DNA of 64,000 bases from Ectobius pallidus (taxonomy: Eukaryota; Arthropoda; Insecta; Blattodea; Ectobiidae). This document shows, piece by piece, positions 27,799 through 40,030 of the stretch. Each line of letters starts with the position of its first letter. The stretch's first letter is position 1. Location: assembly GCA_964059195.1 (NCBI GenBank), contig CAXKWD010000002.1, positions 169,576,559 through 169,640,558 of the forward strand, read 5' to 3'. The notes beneath the pieces were generated by a model. It was not told where the DNA came from and ran no database searches. It saw nothing but the letters and a program-made list of their open reading frames with translations. A program made the translations under genes and the position numbers.

Positions 27799-30700
27799 TG
27801 TAACACGCATGCTGCACCTTCCTTCAATACCAGACCCCCCAAAATGTCTGCATCCCACTGCATTAATCATTGTGGAAGACATAAATGGTAAACCTGTAGA
27901 AGCAACAGCCCTGTTAGATACTGGTTCTAGTTGCAATTTAATAACTAATCGCTTATTCAACAAATTAAAGTTGAAAGCTTTACCCAAAAGAGTGCCACTT
28001 CAAGGCATCTTAGAGTCTCAAGCCCATATGCACAAGACTACAAACATCAAAATCAAGTCAAGAACTACGCTATGGAATTATGATACACAGGCTATTGTAA
28101 TTCCAGAAATTTCTGCCAGCCAACTGCCAGATAATTACATTGATATTAGAAATTGGCAAATTCCAGCCAATCTCCCCCTAGCTAACCCAAATTTCAACAC
28201 ACCACAGTGTGTTGACTTACTCTTAGGAGTAGAAGTTTATTCACAAATAATGCAGGATGGCATAATCAGTGCTCCTGATCATCCCACAATTCAGAATTCT
28301 CAATTGGGATGGACCTTTTCTGGAAAGTTACCATCACTTAACACTTCTAGGCAAATGCATTTAACCTCAAGTCATCAAGATGACAATTTCTATCAATCTA
28401 GCAATGAAAATGTCAGACGACTTGTCAATTCTTCTTCTCCAAGGCGATTGAAAGGAAATCGCACAAATCAAACTGTTAATGCCAATGCCAATAATGATAA
28501 ACAATATTCTGCATTTTTAAATGTTGATCAATCAATAAACAATCAACTGTCTAAGTTTTGGGAATTCGAAAGTGTAGCCAATAGTGCACCTTTCCCTCAA
28601 GACGCACACTGTGAAACATACTTCACAGAAACTACCACAAGAGATCTTGACGGAAGATATGTCGTCAAGCTTCCTTTCAATGCCCCACCAGAATCAATAG
28701 GCAGCACCAAGCAGCAAGCCTATCAAAGATTCAACTCACTCGAAAAACGTTTGGCAAATGATGCTGAACTTTGCCAGCAATATGGTGATTTCATGACTGA
28801 GTATCAGACCCTAGGCCACATGGAGCCTGCGGAATCTGAACAGCCTGAAACCTTTGATTACATAATCCCTCATCACCCGGTGATGAAACCGTCAAGCAGT
28901 ACTACTAAACTAAGAGTAGTATTTGATGCCTCTGCTAAATCAACAAACAAAAAGTCATTAAATGACATACTTTATGTAGGCCCTACAGTCCAACCAGATC
29001 TATTTTCCATACTATTACGATTCAGACTGAATCCTATTGCCTTTACTTCTGACATCGCTAAGATGTACAGACAAGTACTCATATCTCCTGAACAACAGCA
29101 TTTCCAGCAAATACTTTGGAGGGAACAACCTTCAGAGCCCATCAAGATCTTCAATCTTAAGACTGTGACTTATGGCACAGCACCAGCCGCATTTCTAGCA
29201 ACTCGAGCCCTTAAACAACTTACAATTGACGAGGGTAAAGATTTTCCACTAGCTTCACATCTAATAAATAATTCTACGTATGTCGACGACATAGTGGCAA
29301 CCGCCGCTAATATTGAAGAAGCCCAGCAAATGGTTTCTGAATTAAACACTTTGCTTCCCATGGGTGGATTCCAACCTAGAAAGTGGAGTTCAAATCTGCC
29401 ACAACTTCTAGAAAACATACCAGTCGAGTCAAGAGAAACTCTTGATAATCGCACATTCGGTGACTCAGATGCCAGCTCTATTAAAGCATTAGGCTTAATA
29501 TGGCAACCATCAAATGATTTATTGCGAGTAGAAACATCCATAGATTCTTCTAAACCTTTTGTTAAGTGTACAAGAAGAACACTACTTTCTTGTATTGCGT
29601 CAATATTTGACCCCTTAGGCCTCATCTCTCCCATAGTTGCACATTGCAAAATCATATTTCAATCCTTATGGAAGGAAACTACCTCCTGGGATCAACTTAT
29701 ACCTGAATCGATCGCCAAAAAATGGCTGACGGTTCACAACCAACTACATTCAATTTCTCAAATTGCTATTCCTCGGTTTGCATTAATACCAAACGCTATT
29801 TCAATAGATTTGCATGGATTTTGCGACGCTAGCGAGCAAGCTTATGGCGCTTGCATCTATTTATGCTCTACCAATCAAGAGGGCGAAACTCAAGTATCCT
29901 TACTATGTGCAAAGTCTAAAATTGCACCTATCAAAGCGGTTACAATTCCCAGATTAGAATTATTAGCTGCCCATTTATTATCCAAACTCACCCACAATGT
30001 TTTGCCTACACTACAGCTCGACATTAATTCAGTAAATTTGTGGAGTGATTCCAATATAGTTTTGAGTTGGTTGAGTCGCTCTCCAACCACACTCAAGACA
30101 TTTGTTGCAAATAGAGTTGCGGATATACAAGAGTATACTGCAGACTTTATTTGGAGACATGTATCATCAAGTGATAATCCCGCTGATTTGATATCTCGAG
30201 GTTCGACACCCGAGGATTTAATTCATAACGATTTGTGGTGGATTGGCCCAGAATGGCTGTCCAAGGACACCTCATACTGGCCAACCAATAACACACAAGC
30301 TATCTCAGAACCACTGCCAGAAGTCAAGGTAGTAGCTCATATCACTACTGTTGATAGTACCTTTCAATCTTGGTTTTCCAAGTTTTCTTACTTAAAATCT
30401 CTCCGCATTATGGGTTATGTATTAAGATTCATACATAATGCAAAACCTAATAACAAACGCCTTAGTGGATCTTTATCTCCTGATGAGATAACAAGTTCAA
30501 TGCACTGCTGTGTAAAAAATGTCCAGCGTCAGGCATACGCTGAAGAAATAGGACTATTGTCAGCTGGAAAGGAAATTCCAACCTCCAGTAAAATTCTTAA
30601 TTTATGCCCATTCTTGGATTCTGACAACATCCTACGTGTTGGCGGACGATTAGAAAGATCTAATCTTCCATTTGAATCAAAACATCAAATGCTATTGCCA

Positions 30701-31527
30701 TGTGATCATGATTTCACAAAGCATTTAATTCACTATACACATTTTCAACTGCATCACGCAGGACCACAACTTATTATTGCTCATCTCAGAGAAAGATTCT
30801 GGATTCCTTCAATCAGAAGAATAATAAGATCTGTAATAGGAAAATGTAACACATGTTTCCGCTTTAAAGCACAGCCTTTTCAACAAAAAATGGCTGACTT
30901 GCCTGCCGCCAGAATAACTCCAATACCACCATTTACAAATGTTAGCTTAGATTATGCAGGCCCATTTACAATAAAGTATGGTGGTCCAAGATCTAAAATC
31001 ACTACCAAGTCATATATTGCTCTCTTTGTGTGCATGTCCACAAAGGCAATACACTTAGAGTTAGTAACCACACTTACTTCTAAAGCATTTCTAGCTGCTC
31101 TGTCTAGATTTACTAGCCGCAGAAGCATTCCCCATTCGATTACATCCGACAACGGAACAACTTTCATTGGAGCTTGTAATGATTTGAAACAATTAAGTGA
31201 CTTATTGTCATCTTCTGAATTTCAAAATACTGTTAAAGATGCTACCTCACATCTCAGCCTTAATTGGCATTTTTTACCGCCTTACTCTCCTCATATGGGT
31301 GGACTGCATGAAGCTGCAGTACGCTCAGTCAAACATCACCTGAAGCGAATGGCTTCAGATCTCACTCTCACCTACGAAGAGCTATCGACTTTGTTGATCC
31401 AAATCGAAGCTATCCTTAATTCACGACCATTGCTCTCACTTCATGAAGAGATCGATGACTTCCAATATTTGTCTCCAGGACATTTTCTTGTAGGCAAACC
31501 ACTCATTTCATTGCCATCTCCAGACTT
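27641..31527 (+). CDS. pol: BEL/Pao Pol polyprotein, unit C, 3' end lost in gap
   Basis: Same residues as unit B through the protease, RT, RNase H and integrase core. The sequence stops at 31527 inside the DUF5641-like domain, about 109 codons before the expected end. The truncation is due to Ns, not to a mutation. Confidence 0.88.
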
Positions 31528-31727
31528 NNNNNNNNNNNNNNNNNNNNNNNNNNNNNNNNNNNNNNNNNNNNNNNNNNNNNNNNNNNNNNNNNNNNNNNNN
31601 NNNNNNNNNNNNNNNNNNNNNNNNNNNNNNNNNNNNNNNNNNNNNNNNNNNNNNNNNNNNNNNNNNNNNNNNNNNNNNNNNNNNNNNNNNNNNNNNNNNN
31701 NNNNNNNNNNNNNNNNNNNNNNNNNNN
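31528..31727. other. Assembly gap of exactly 200 N
   Basis: A round-number placeholder. If the array simply continues, about 2136 bp are missing here: the end of pol C, one LTR and the start of leader D. The sequences on either side may instead overlap (see findings). Confidence 0.99.
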
Positions 31728-32084
31728 AACTTTAAAATCTATTAATCTTATTATAAGTGGTCCTCCGACAAATATTTCCTAATTTTTCTGAAACCTGCGG
31801 GCAAGAATTTGTAACGTAAGGTAAGTCAAAACCATTCTCCTGGCACGACCAGTATTTGAGAAATACAGTAGACACAGTGAAAAAGGGTTTCACAACACCT
31901 ACTCATTTTTTATGTTGCATGAAATCAAACACAAAAACAGTGAAAAGTGTAAAACAACATACCACACATTATTTTGTACTAAAAATCTTGAAGTTTCTTT
32001 TCAATTCAATCTTAAAACGCGGGCAAAATTGCACTATTAATTTAACTTCAATCTTATCAAGTAAGTTCAACTTAAATCATCAAA

Positions 32085-33644
32085 ATGACTACTTTAGAGC
32101 AAACCCTTGCAGCTTTCAGAGCGAAGCGTGCTCCAGTAAAAGCAAGAATCACACGTCTTTGCAATCTCATACCTCAACTACTTGTAAATGATGAAGCGAC
32201 CTATAATGATCTCTTAGATAGGAAAGCTAACCTAACACAACTCGTTGCTAGATTTGAAGATGTTCAGACTAACATAGAAGAGTTAGATTTTTCCGATGTA
32301 GAACAGGCATATAGAGAGGAAGTAGAAGATTCTATTCTTAAAGCCACTTCACACATAAATAAACTAGAAGCAAGTTATCTTAAATCTAAGGCTGATGCGG
32401 AAGCCGAGTTTAAGGAAAGACAAGCACGCATCGAGGCAGAAGCTAAAGAAAGACAAGCTCGCATCGAGATAGAAGCTGCAGAAAGACAAGCACGTATCGA
32501 GGTAGAAGCTGCAGAAGCTGCAGCACAAAAAGCCATACAGCAAAAAATCAATCATATCAACAGGCTAAATCGCCAGTTCATGTCCTATGCTCAATCTATT
32601 CATGAGTTTGAAATTCAAAATGAAGCAAATTTTCATGAAGCAATCAGTATGAGAACCATGTTTCTCCATTTATTTGATGCATATGAAGACTCAGCGTTGC
32701 AAGTCACCCCTGATGATTTTCAAGACATAGATATTCAGAGACGAGAGATTGAAATAGCTTATCATCGAGCATTAGGTTTCCTTGATTCCTTGATTTCACA
32801 AAATAAGCCAAAATATCAGCCAGAAAAATCGCTTTCAAGGCACTCTTCGAGCAAAGGTTCCCATCAGGCAGAACCTCAAACAATTCTTCCGAAACTCCCA
32901 GAAATAAAACTGCCCCAATTTGATGGCAATCCAATAGCTTGGGTAGAATTTAGGGATACTTTCACATCACTCATTCTAAGTAATAAACATATTACTAATA
33001 TTGATAAATTTCAATATTTGAAATCATGCCTCACCACAGAAACACTCTGTATAATTCAGAACATTCCAGTGTCAGATGCCACATTTGAAGTTGCCTGGAA
33101 AACACTCACGGAACGTTTTGACAATGATAGATTAATCATGAACACGCATTTGGATCATTTGTTTACTGCGCCTACTATTGAACGAGACTCAGCAAATTCT
33201 CTCCAAAAATTTCTTGACCATTTTGTAAGTACGATGCACGCTCTCCAGTCCTTAAAGACTGACGTCAACCTAACAGACTTAATTGTCTCCAAGTTAATCT
33301 TAGATAGATTACCTCCAGCCTTCATTAAAGAATGGGAAAGTTCTATTAAACCTAATCAATTACCCACATTAAGTGAATTATTTGGTTTCCTAGAGTCGAA
33401 AGTGAGAGTCCTTCAGATGACAAGTTTAGCGATAGGATCTCAAGCTAAATCTAATTCTACAAACAACTCTAATTCTACACAAATCGCCCCCCTCAAAAAC
33501 CTGCTACTAATAATAATGGTGTTTCAAACAACAGCAATCAAAATAATCACAACAACTCCAGAACGTATAATTCACGTCCTCTTTGTATTTGCTGCAGGCA
33601 AAATGTTATCCATGAATTGTATCAATGTGACAGCTTCAAAATGA
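32085..33644 (+). CDS. gag: BEL/Pao Gag polyprotein, unit D
   Basis: Same protein as unit C, including the Ile and Gln variants. Intact 519-codon ORF. Confidence 0.88.
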   Translation: MTTLEQTLAAFRAKRAPVKARITRLCNLIPQLLVNDEATYNDLLDRKANLTQLVARFEDVQTNIEELDFSDVEQAYREEVEDSILKATSHINKLEASYLKSKADAEAEFKERQARIEAEAKERQARIEIEAAERQARIEVEAAEAAAQKAIQQKINHINRLNRQFMSYAQSIHEFEIQNEANFHEAISMRTMFLHLFDAYEDSALQVTPDDFQDIDIQRREIEIAYHRALGFLDSLISQNKPKYQPEKSLSRHSSSKGSHQAEPQTILPKLPEIKLPQFDGNPIAWVEFRDTFTSLILSNKHITNIDKFQYLKSCLTTETLCIIQNIPVSDATFEVAWKTLTERFDNDRLIMNTHLDHLFTAPTIERDSANSLQKFLDHFVSTMHALQSLKTDVNLTDLIVSKLILDRLPPAFIKEWESSIKPNQLPTLSELFGFLESKVRVLQMTSLAIGSQAKSNSTNNSNSTQIAPLKNLLLIIMVFQTTAIKIITTTPERIIHVLFVFAAGKMLSMNCINVTASK

Positions 33645-33808
33645 TGTCCCATGAGCAAAGAATGCGATTCGTCAATACTCATAAAGCATGTCAAGTATGC
33701 CTTCAAACTAAAGGTCATAGTAGTGTATGTGGCGTATTCAAATGCCACATTTGTGGTGAAAGACATAGTACAATGCTTCACAATCCTAATCAGCGCACAA
33801 CCAAATAA
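33491..33808 (+). CDS. gag: BEL Gag zinc-finger segment, unit D (shifted frame)
   Basis: As unit B; CQVC intact. Confidence 0.75.
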   Translation, partial: PQKPATNNNGVSNNSNQNNHNNSRTYNSRPLCICCRQNVIHELYQCDSFKMMSHEQRMRFVNTHKACQVCLQTKGHSSVCGVFKCHICGERHSTMLHNPNQRTTK

Positions 33809-36800
33809 TGTAACACGCATGCTGCACCTTCCTTCAATACCAGACCCCCCAAAATGTCTGCATCCCACTGCATTAATCATTGTGGAAGACATAAATGGTA
33901 AACCTGTAGAAGCAACAGCCCTGTTAGATACTGGTTCTAGTTGCAATTTAATAACTAATCGCTTATTCAACAAATTAAAGTTGAAAGCTTTACCCAAAAG
34001 AGTGCCACTTCAAGGCATCTTAGAGTCTCAAGCCCATATGCACAAGACTACAAACATCAAAATCAAGTCAAGAACTACGCTATGGAATTATGATACACAG
34101 GCTATTGTAATTCCAGAAATTTCTGCCAGCCAACTGCCAGATAATTACATTGATATTAGAAATTGGCAAATTCCAGCCAATCTCCCCCTAGCTAACCCAA
34201 ATTTCAACACACCACAGTGTGTTGACTTACTCTTAGGAGTAGAAGTTTATTCACAAATAATGCAGGATGGCATAATCAGTGCTCCTGATCATCCCACAAT
34301 TCAGAATTCTCAATTGGGATGGACCTTTTCTGGAAAGTTACCATCACTTAACACTTCTAGGCAAATGCATTTAACCTCAAGTCATCAAGATGACAATTTC
34401 TATCAATCTAGCAATGAAAATGTCAGACGACTTGTCAATTCTTCTTCTCCAAGGCGATTGAAAGGAAATCGCACAAATCAAACTGTTAATGCCAATGCCA
34501 ATAATGATAAACAATATTCTGCATTTTTAAATGTTGATCAATCAATAAACAATCAACTGTCTAAGTTTTGGGAATTCGAAAGTGTAGCCAATAGTGCACC
34601 TTTCCCTCAAGACGCACACTGTGAAACATACTTCACAGAAACTACCACAAGAGATCTTGACGGAAGATATGTCGTCAAGCTTCCTTTCAATGCCCCACCA
34701 GAATCAATAGGCAGCACCAAGCAGCAAGCCTATCAAAGATTCAACTCACTCGAAAAACGTTTGGCAAATGATGCTGAACTTTGCCAGCAATATGGTGATT
34801 TCATGACTGAGTATCAGACCCTAGGCCACATGGAGCCTGCGGAATCTGAACAGCCTGAAACCTTTGATTACATAATCCCTCATCACCCGGTGATGAAACC
34901 GTCAAGCAGTACTACTAAACTAAGAGTAGTATTTGATGCCTCTGCTAAATCAACAAACAAAAAGTCATTAAATGACATACTTTATGTAGGCCCTACAGTC
35001 CAACCAGATCTATTTTCCATACTATTACGATTCAGACTGAATCCTATTGCCTTTACTTCTGACATCGCTAAGATGTACAGACAAGTACTCATATCTCCTG
35101 AACAACAGCATTTCCAGCAAATACTTTGGAGGGAACAACCTTCAGAGCCCATCAAGATCTTCAATCTTAAGACTGTGACTTATGGCACAGCACCAGCCGC
35201 ATTTCTAGCAACTCGAGCCCTTAAACAACTTACAATTGACGAGGGTAAAGATTTTCCACTAGCTTCACATCTAATAAATAATTCTACGTATGTCGACGAC
35301 ATAGTGGCAACCGCCGCTAATATTGAAGAAGCCCAGCAAATGGTTTCTGAATTAAACACTTTGCTTCCCATGGGTGGATTCCAACCTAGAAAGTGGAGTT
35401 CAAATCTGCCACAACTTCTAGAAAACATACCAGTCGAGTCAAGAGAAACTCTTGATAATCGCACATTCGGTGACTCAGATGCCAGCTCTATTAAAGCATT
35501 AGGCTTAATATGGCAACCATCAAATGATTTATTGCGAGTAGAAACATCCATAGATTCTTCTAAACCTTTTGTTAAGTGTACAAGAAGAACACTACTTTCT
35601 TGTATTGCGTCAATATTTGACCCCTTAGGCCTCATCTCTCCCATAGTTGCACATTGCAAAATCATATTTCAATCCTTATGGAAGGAAACTACCTCCTGGG
35701 ATCAACTTATACCTGAATCGATCGCCAAAAAATGGCTGACGGTTCACAACCAACTACATTCAATTTCTCAAATTGCTATTCCTCGGTTTGCATTAATACC
35801 AAACGCTATTTCAATAGATTTGCATGGATTTTGCGACGCTAGCGAGCAAGCTTATGGCGCTTGCATCTATTTATGCTCTACCAATCAAGAGGGCGAAACT
35901 CAAGTATCCTTACTATGTGCAAAGTCTAAAATTGCACCTATCAAAGCGGTTACAATTCCCAGATTAGAATTATTAGCTGCCCATTTATTATCCAAACTCA
36001 CCCACAATGTTTTGCCTACACTACAGCTCGACATTAATTCAGTAAATTTGTGGAGTGATTCCAATATAGTTTTGAGTTGGTTGAGTCGCTCTCCAACCAC
36101 ACTCAAGACATTTGTTGCAAATAGAGTTGCGGATATACAAGAGTATACTGCAGACTTTATTTGGAGACATGTATCATCAAGTGATAATCCCGCTGATTTG
36201 ATATCTCGAGGTTCGACACCCGAGGATTTAATTCATAACGATTTGTGGTGGATTGGCCCAGAATGGCTGTCCAAGGACACCTCATACTGGCCAACCAATA
36301 ACACACAAGCTATCTCAGAACCACTGCCAGAAGTCAAGGTAGTAGCTCATATCACTACTGTTGATAGTACCTTTCAATCTTGGTTTTCCAAGTTTTCTTA
36401 CTTAAAATCTCTCCGCATTATGGGTTATGTATTAAGATTCATACATAATGCAAAACCTAATAACAAACGCCTTAGTGGATCTTTATCTCCTGATGAGATA
36501 ACAAGTTCAATGCACTGCTGTGTAAAAAATGTCCAGCGTCAGGCATACGCTGAAGAAATAGGACTATTGTCAGCTGGAAAGGAAATTCCAACCTCCAGTA
36601 AAATTCTTAATTTATGCCCATTCTTGGATTCTGACAACATCCTACGTGTTGGCGGACGATTAGAAAGATCTAATCTTCCATTTGAATCAAAACATCAAAT
36701 GCTATTGCCATGTGATCATGATTTCACAAAGCATTTAATTCACTATACACATTTTCAACTGCATCACGCAGGACCACAACTTATTATTGCTCATCTCAGA

Positions 36801-37862
36801 GAAAGATTCTGGATTCCTTCAATCAGAAGAATAATAAGATCTGTAATAGGAAAATGTAACACATGTTTCCGCTTTAAAGCACAGCCTTTTCAACAAAAAA
36901 TGGCTGACTTGCCTGCCGCCAGAATAACTCCAATACCACCATTTACAAATGTTAGCTTAGATTATGCAGGCCCATTTACAATAAAGTATGGTGGTCCAAG
37001 ATCTAAAATCACTACCAAGTCATATATTGCTCTCTTTGTGTGCATGTCCACAAAGGCAATACACTTAGAGTTAGTAACCACACTTACTTCTAAAGCATTT
37101 CTAGCTGCTCTGTCTAGATTTACTAGCCGCAGAAGCATTCCCCATTCGATTACATCCGACAACGGAACAACTTTCATTGGAGCTTGTAATGATTTGAAAC
37201 AATTAAGTGACTTATTGTCATCTTCTGAATTTCAAAATACTGTTAAAGATGCTACCTCACATCTCAGCCTTAATTGGCATTTTTTACCGCCTTACTCTCC
37301 TCATATGGGTGGACTGCATGAAGCTGCAGTACGCTCAGTCAAACATCACCTGAAGCGAATGGCTTCAGATCTCACTCTCACCTACGAAGAGCTATCGACT
37401 TTGTTGATCCAAATCGAAGCTATCCTTAATTCACGACCATTGCTCTCACTTCATGAAGAGATCGATGACTTCCAATATTTGTCTCCAGGACATTTTCTTG
37501 TAGGCAAACCACTCATTTCATTGCCATCTCCAGACTTGTCTGGAAGTTACACATTACGCTCTCAGTGGAAAACACTGCATAACTCTACTGTTGATTTGTG
37601 GAAGAAATGGTCTTCTGACTATCTTCACACACTCCAAAGGCGTTCCAAATGGAGCTCTAAATCTCACAATGTATCTATTGGTACACCAGTACTTCTCATT
37701 GAAGATAATGTGCCACCTTTTAAATGGATTTTAGGCATAGTTGATCAAATTCACCCTGGATCTGACGGTCTCGTAAGAGTAGCTACTGTCAGAACTTCTT
37801 CAGGTCAATATAAAAGACCAATAGTGAAACTCGCCCCTCTTCCCATAAATGGAGAAGATTAA
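33651..37862 (+). CDS. pol: BEL/Pao Pol polyprotein, unit D
   Basis: Intact 1403-codon ORF, same predicted protein as units A and B. It holds the C-terminal part that unit C loses in the gap. Confidence 0.92.
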   Translation: MSKECDSSILIKHVKYAFKLKVIVVYVAYSNATFVVKDIVQCFTILISAQPNNVTRMLHLPSIPDPPKCLHPTALIIVEDINGKPVEATALLDTGSSCNLITNRLFNKLKLKALPKRVPLQGILESQAHMHKTTNIKIKSRTTLWNYDTQAIVIPEISASQLPDNYIDIRNWQIPANLPLANPNFNTPQCVDLLLGVEVYSQIMQDGIISAPDHPTIQNSQLGWTFSGKLPSLNTSRQMHLTSSHQDDNFYQSSNENVRRLVNSSSPRRLKGNRTNQTVNANANNDKQYSAFLNVDQSINNQLSKFWEFESVANSAPFPQDAHCETYFTETTTRDLDGRYVVKLPFNAPPESIGSTKQQAYQRFNSLEKRLANDAELCQQYGDFMTEYQTLGHMEPAESEQPETFDYIIPHHPVMKPSSSTTKLRVVFDASAKSTNKKSLNDILYVGPTVQPDLFSILLRFRLNPIAFTSDIAKMYRQVLISPEQQHFQQILWREQPSEPIKIFNLKTVTYGTAPAAFLATRALKQLTIDEGKDFPLASHLINNSTYVDDIVATAANIEEAQQMVSELNTLLPMGGFQPRKWSSNLPQLLENIPVESRETLDNRTFGDSDASSIKALGLIWQPSNDLLRVETSIDSSKPFVKCTRRTLLSCIASIFDPLGLISPIVAHCKIIFQSLWKETTSWDQLIPESIAKKWLTVHNQLHSISQIAIPRFALIPNAISIDLHGFCDASEQAYGACIYLCSTNQEGETQVSLLCAKSKIAPIKAVTIPRLELLAAHLLSKLTHNVLPTLQLDINSVNLWSDSNIVLSWLSRSPTTLKTFVANRVADIQEYTADFIWRHVSSSDNPADLISRGSTPEDLIHNDLWWIGPEWLSKDTSYWPTNNTQAISEPLPEVKVVAHITTVDSTFQSWFSKFSYLKSLRIMGYVLRFIHNAKPNNKRLSGSLSPDEITSSMHCCVKNVQRQAYAEEIGLLSAGKEIPTSSKILNLCPFLDSDNILRVGGRLERSNLPFESKHQMLLPCDHDFTKHLIHYTHFQLHHAGPQLIIAHLRERFWIPSIRRIIRSVIGKCNTCFRFKAQPFQQKMADLPAARITPIPPFTNVSLDYAGPFTIKYGGPRSKITTKSYIALFVCMSTKAIHLELVTTLTSKAFLAALSRFTSRRSIPHSITSDNGTTFIGACNDLKQLSDLLSSSEFQNTVKDATSHLSLNWHFLPPYSPHMGGLHEAAVRSVKHHLKRMASDLTLTYEELSTLLIQIEAILNSRPLLSLHEEIDDFQYLSPGHFLVGKPLISLPSPDLSGSYTLRSQWKTLHNSTVDLWKKWSSDYLHTLQRRSKWSSKSHNVSIGTPVLLIEDNVPPFKWILGIVDQIHPGSDGLVRVATVRTSSGQYKRPIVKLAPLPINGED

Positions 37863-37986
37863 TTATACTTAATAAATTATATATAACCTAAAAATGTCTT
37901 TGTAGAAACTTTAAATAATTATAGTTTTGTTCCATTATACATTCTCTTTGTTTGAATAATTATTTGAATAATTGTTGCGGGCAATA

Positions 37987-39632
37987 TGTATAATTACACA
38001 AAACTTGGAACTAAAACTATGACTTTTCGTAGCTAACATAGGCCTAAATTACGACCACATTAAAGTCATTTTATTGTAAATCTTCTCACATTCATGTTCA
38101 GATTTAATATTTGACACGTAGATTGCGATTCTGAACTTAGTTTTGTATAATCTATCATAATAAATATTATTTGAATGAATTAAGATGGTTTGTAAGAAAC
38201 ATAACCCACTTTCAAACGTGCAATATTCACATATGTTCCACGGACTTTAGAATAATGTTAAAGTGTCTGGTATCATACTCACAGCTACCCATATTTAATA
38301 TTGTTCCTTTAAAACCATTATTTGTTTATTAAAATAATTAATTAGTTATTACATATATATTCGCATGGTGATCCTCATTTGTTCGTTGCGAAATCATTTA
38401 GCGAGAGTACTTCGATCTGACAATATATCGATACTGACTCGTTTCGATTTTCAATGCTGCCAATTTCCAGCAAAAAACTCATATAGTTTTCTCATACAAA
38501 TATGCAAGTTTTTATTATTATATAGATTTTTTATATAGTTTTTATATTTGATTTATACTTTAAATCCATGGTGTTATTGTCCATTGCATTTGTTAGTATC
38601 TTTTCACGTCAAATTTACTTGTGACGCATTCTCTTATAAATATAATTTTGCTAAGTTTATTGGGATTCCCCTCACAAATTCCAGTACTAAACGCTCAGGC
38701 ATTCAGTTAGTTTAGTTCACACGTCGAATCTGAAGCAATCAGACGTGTTTTCTCATTCATTCCTGCTTGGGAGAAAGTACTTCCCAATACATCATCAACT
38801 CTTCAATCATCAGCCTTCTTCAGTATCCAAGGAACTGGGAGCTGAATTTCTACTAAAAATCTTCAATCCAGCAAGGATTTTCAACTTTAAATCATAAATT
38901 TTCAGATAAGAAATTTGATTACTAATATCATCTCAAACAATAGCTTCGCGTGGTCGCGCTTAGCATATCTTGTTACTTCTTATATCTATTAATTGAAGAA
39001 AATCTTCAACTTCACATCTACCTTTTAATTGAACCAATTTCAATTAATTAAAAATTAATTTCCTACGTGAAGAAAGAACTTCACCATAAACTTTCATTGT
39101 TCGCTTGGTGACGCTATAGCATTAGGCACGCCAAGGTGACGTCATATAGACGCTTGCAATTTCAACATATCCGTTTTCCTCTGTGAACATTTCCAACACA
39201 TTTCAAAGTGTTTAATTTATCCATCTAACTTCAGGATTTATAGACAATCAAAACATTACACATCATTAAGTGTAATTTATTACTTTAAGAAATATTTCAT
39301 CATAATCAATTTATAAACATTATTTGGAACTTTAACTTCAACTTCAGTACAAACTGCTACAGTCTTAATTATCATCATCAACATCAAGAAATTTCGTCAT
39401 CTCTTCAAGATTATCAACTCTTCAAGCATCAACTTCAACAATTTTTCAGTGTATATTATAATCTCAGTTTTTCAGTGTTAAAATAAATATCATTTATTCA
39501 CCAGAAGGTTACAAATTCTTGTTCTTTCATGTATAGGCAAGGCAAGGGTTTCAGAAACTTACAGTTCATTTTCACCTAATTTTCCCTTTCCAATCTACCT
39601 ATTTGGTACCTCATCTACTAGCCTACTATACA
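37987..39632 (+). mobile_element. BEL/Pao LTR 3 (1646 bp, shared by units D and E)
   Basis: Same ends and length as LTR 1. Preceded by ATTGTTGCGGGCAATA, with a one-base change (G at 37974) next to the G-rich tract. Confidence 0.92.
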
Positions 39633-40030
39633 TTTGGTCCTCCGGGCCGGATCTGTCCCATAGTGGCCTATGGAACTTTAAAATCTATTAATCTTATTAT
39701 AAGTGGTCCTCCGACAAATATTTCCTAATTTTTCTGAAACCTGCGGGCAAGAATTTGTAACGTAAGGTAAGTCAAAACCATTCTCCTGGCACGACCAGTA
39801 TTTGAGAAATACAGTAGACACAGTGAAAAAGGGTTTCACAACACCTACTCATTTTTTATGTTGCATGAAATCAAACACAAAAACAGTGAAAAGTGTAAAA
39901 CAACATACCACACATTATTTTGTACTAAAAATCTTGAAGTTTCTTTTCAATTCAATCTTAAAACGCGGGCAAAATTGCACTATTAATTTAACTTCAATCT
40001 TATCAAGTAAGTTCAACTTAAATCATCAAA

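Larger units (their letters stand above)
25677..31527 (+). mobile_element. BEL/Pao unit C internal region, cut by the assembly gap
   Basis: Matches unit B up to 31527, where the Ns start within the end of pol. Marked by T at 26460 and G at 26857 (see findings). Its 3' end and the following LTR are not in the assembly. Confidence 0.9.
31728..37986 (+). mobile_element. BEL/Pao unit D internal region, start lost in gap
   Basis: Begins within the leader, 42 nt after where the internal region should start, so the primer binding site is missing. Shares the T (32470) and G (32867) variants of unit C. Its 3' end has a private G at 37974 just before the next LTR. Confidence 0.9.
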
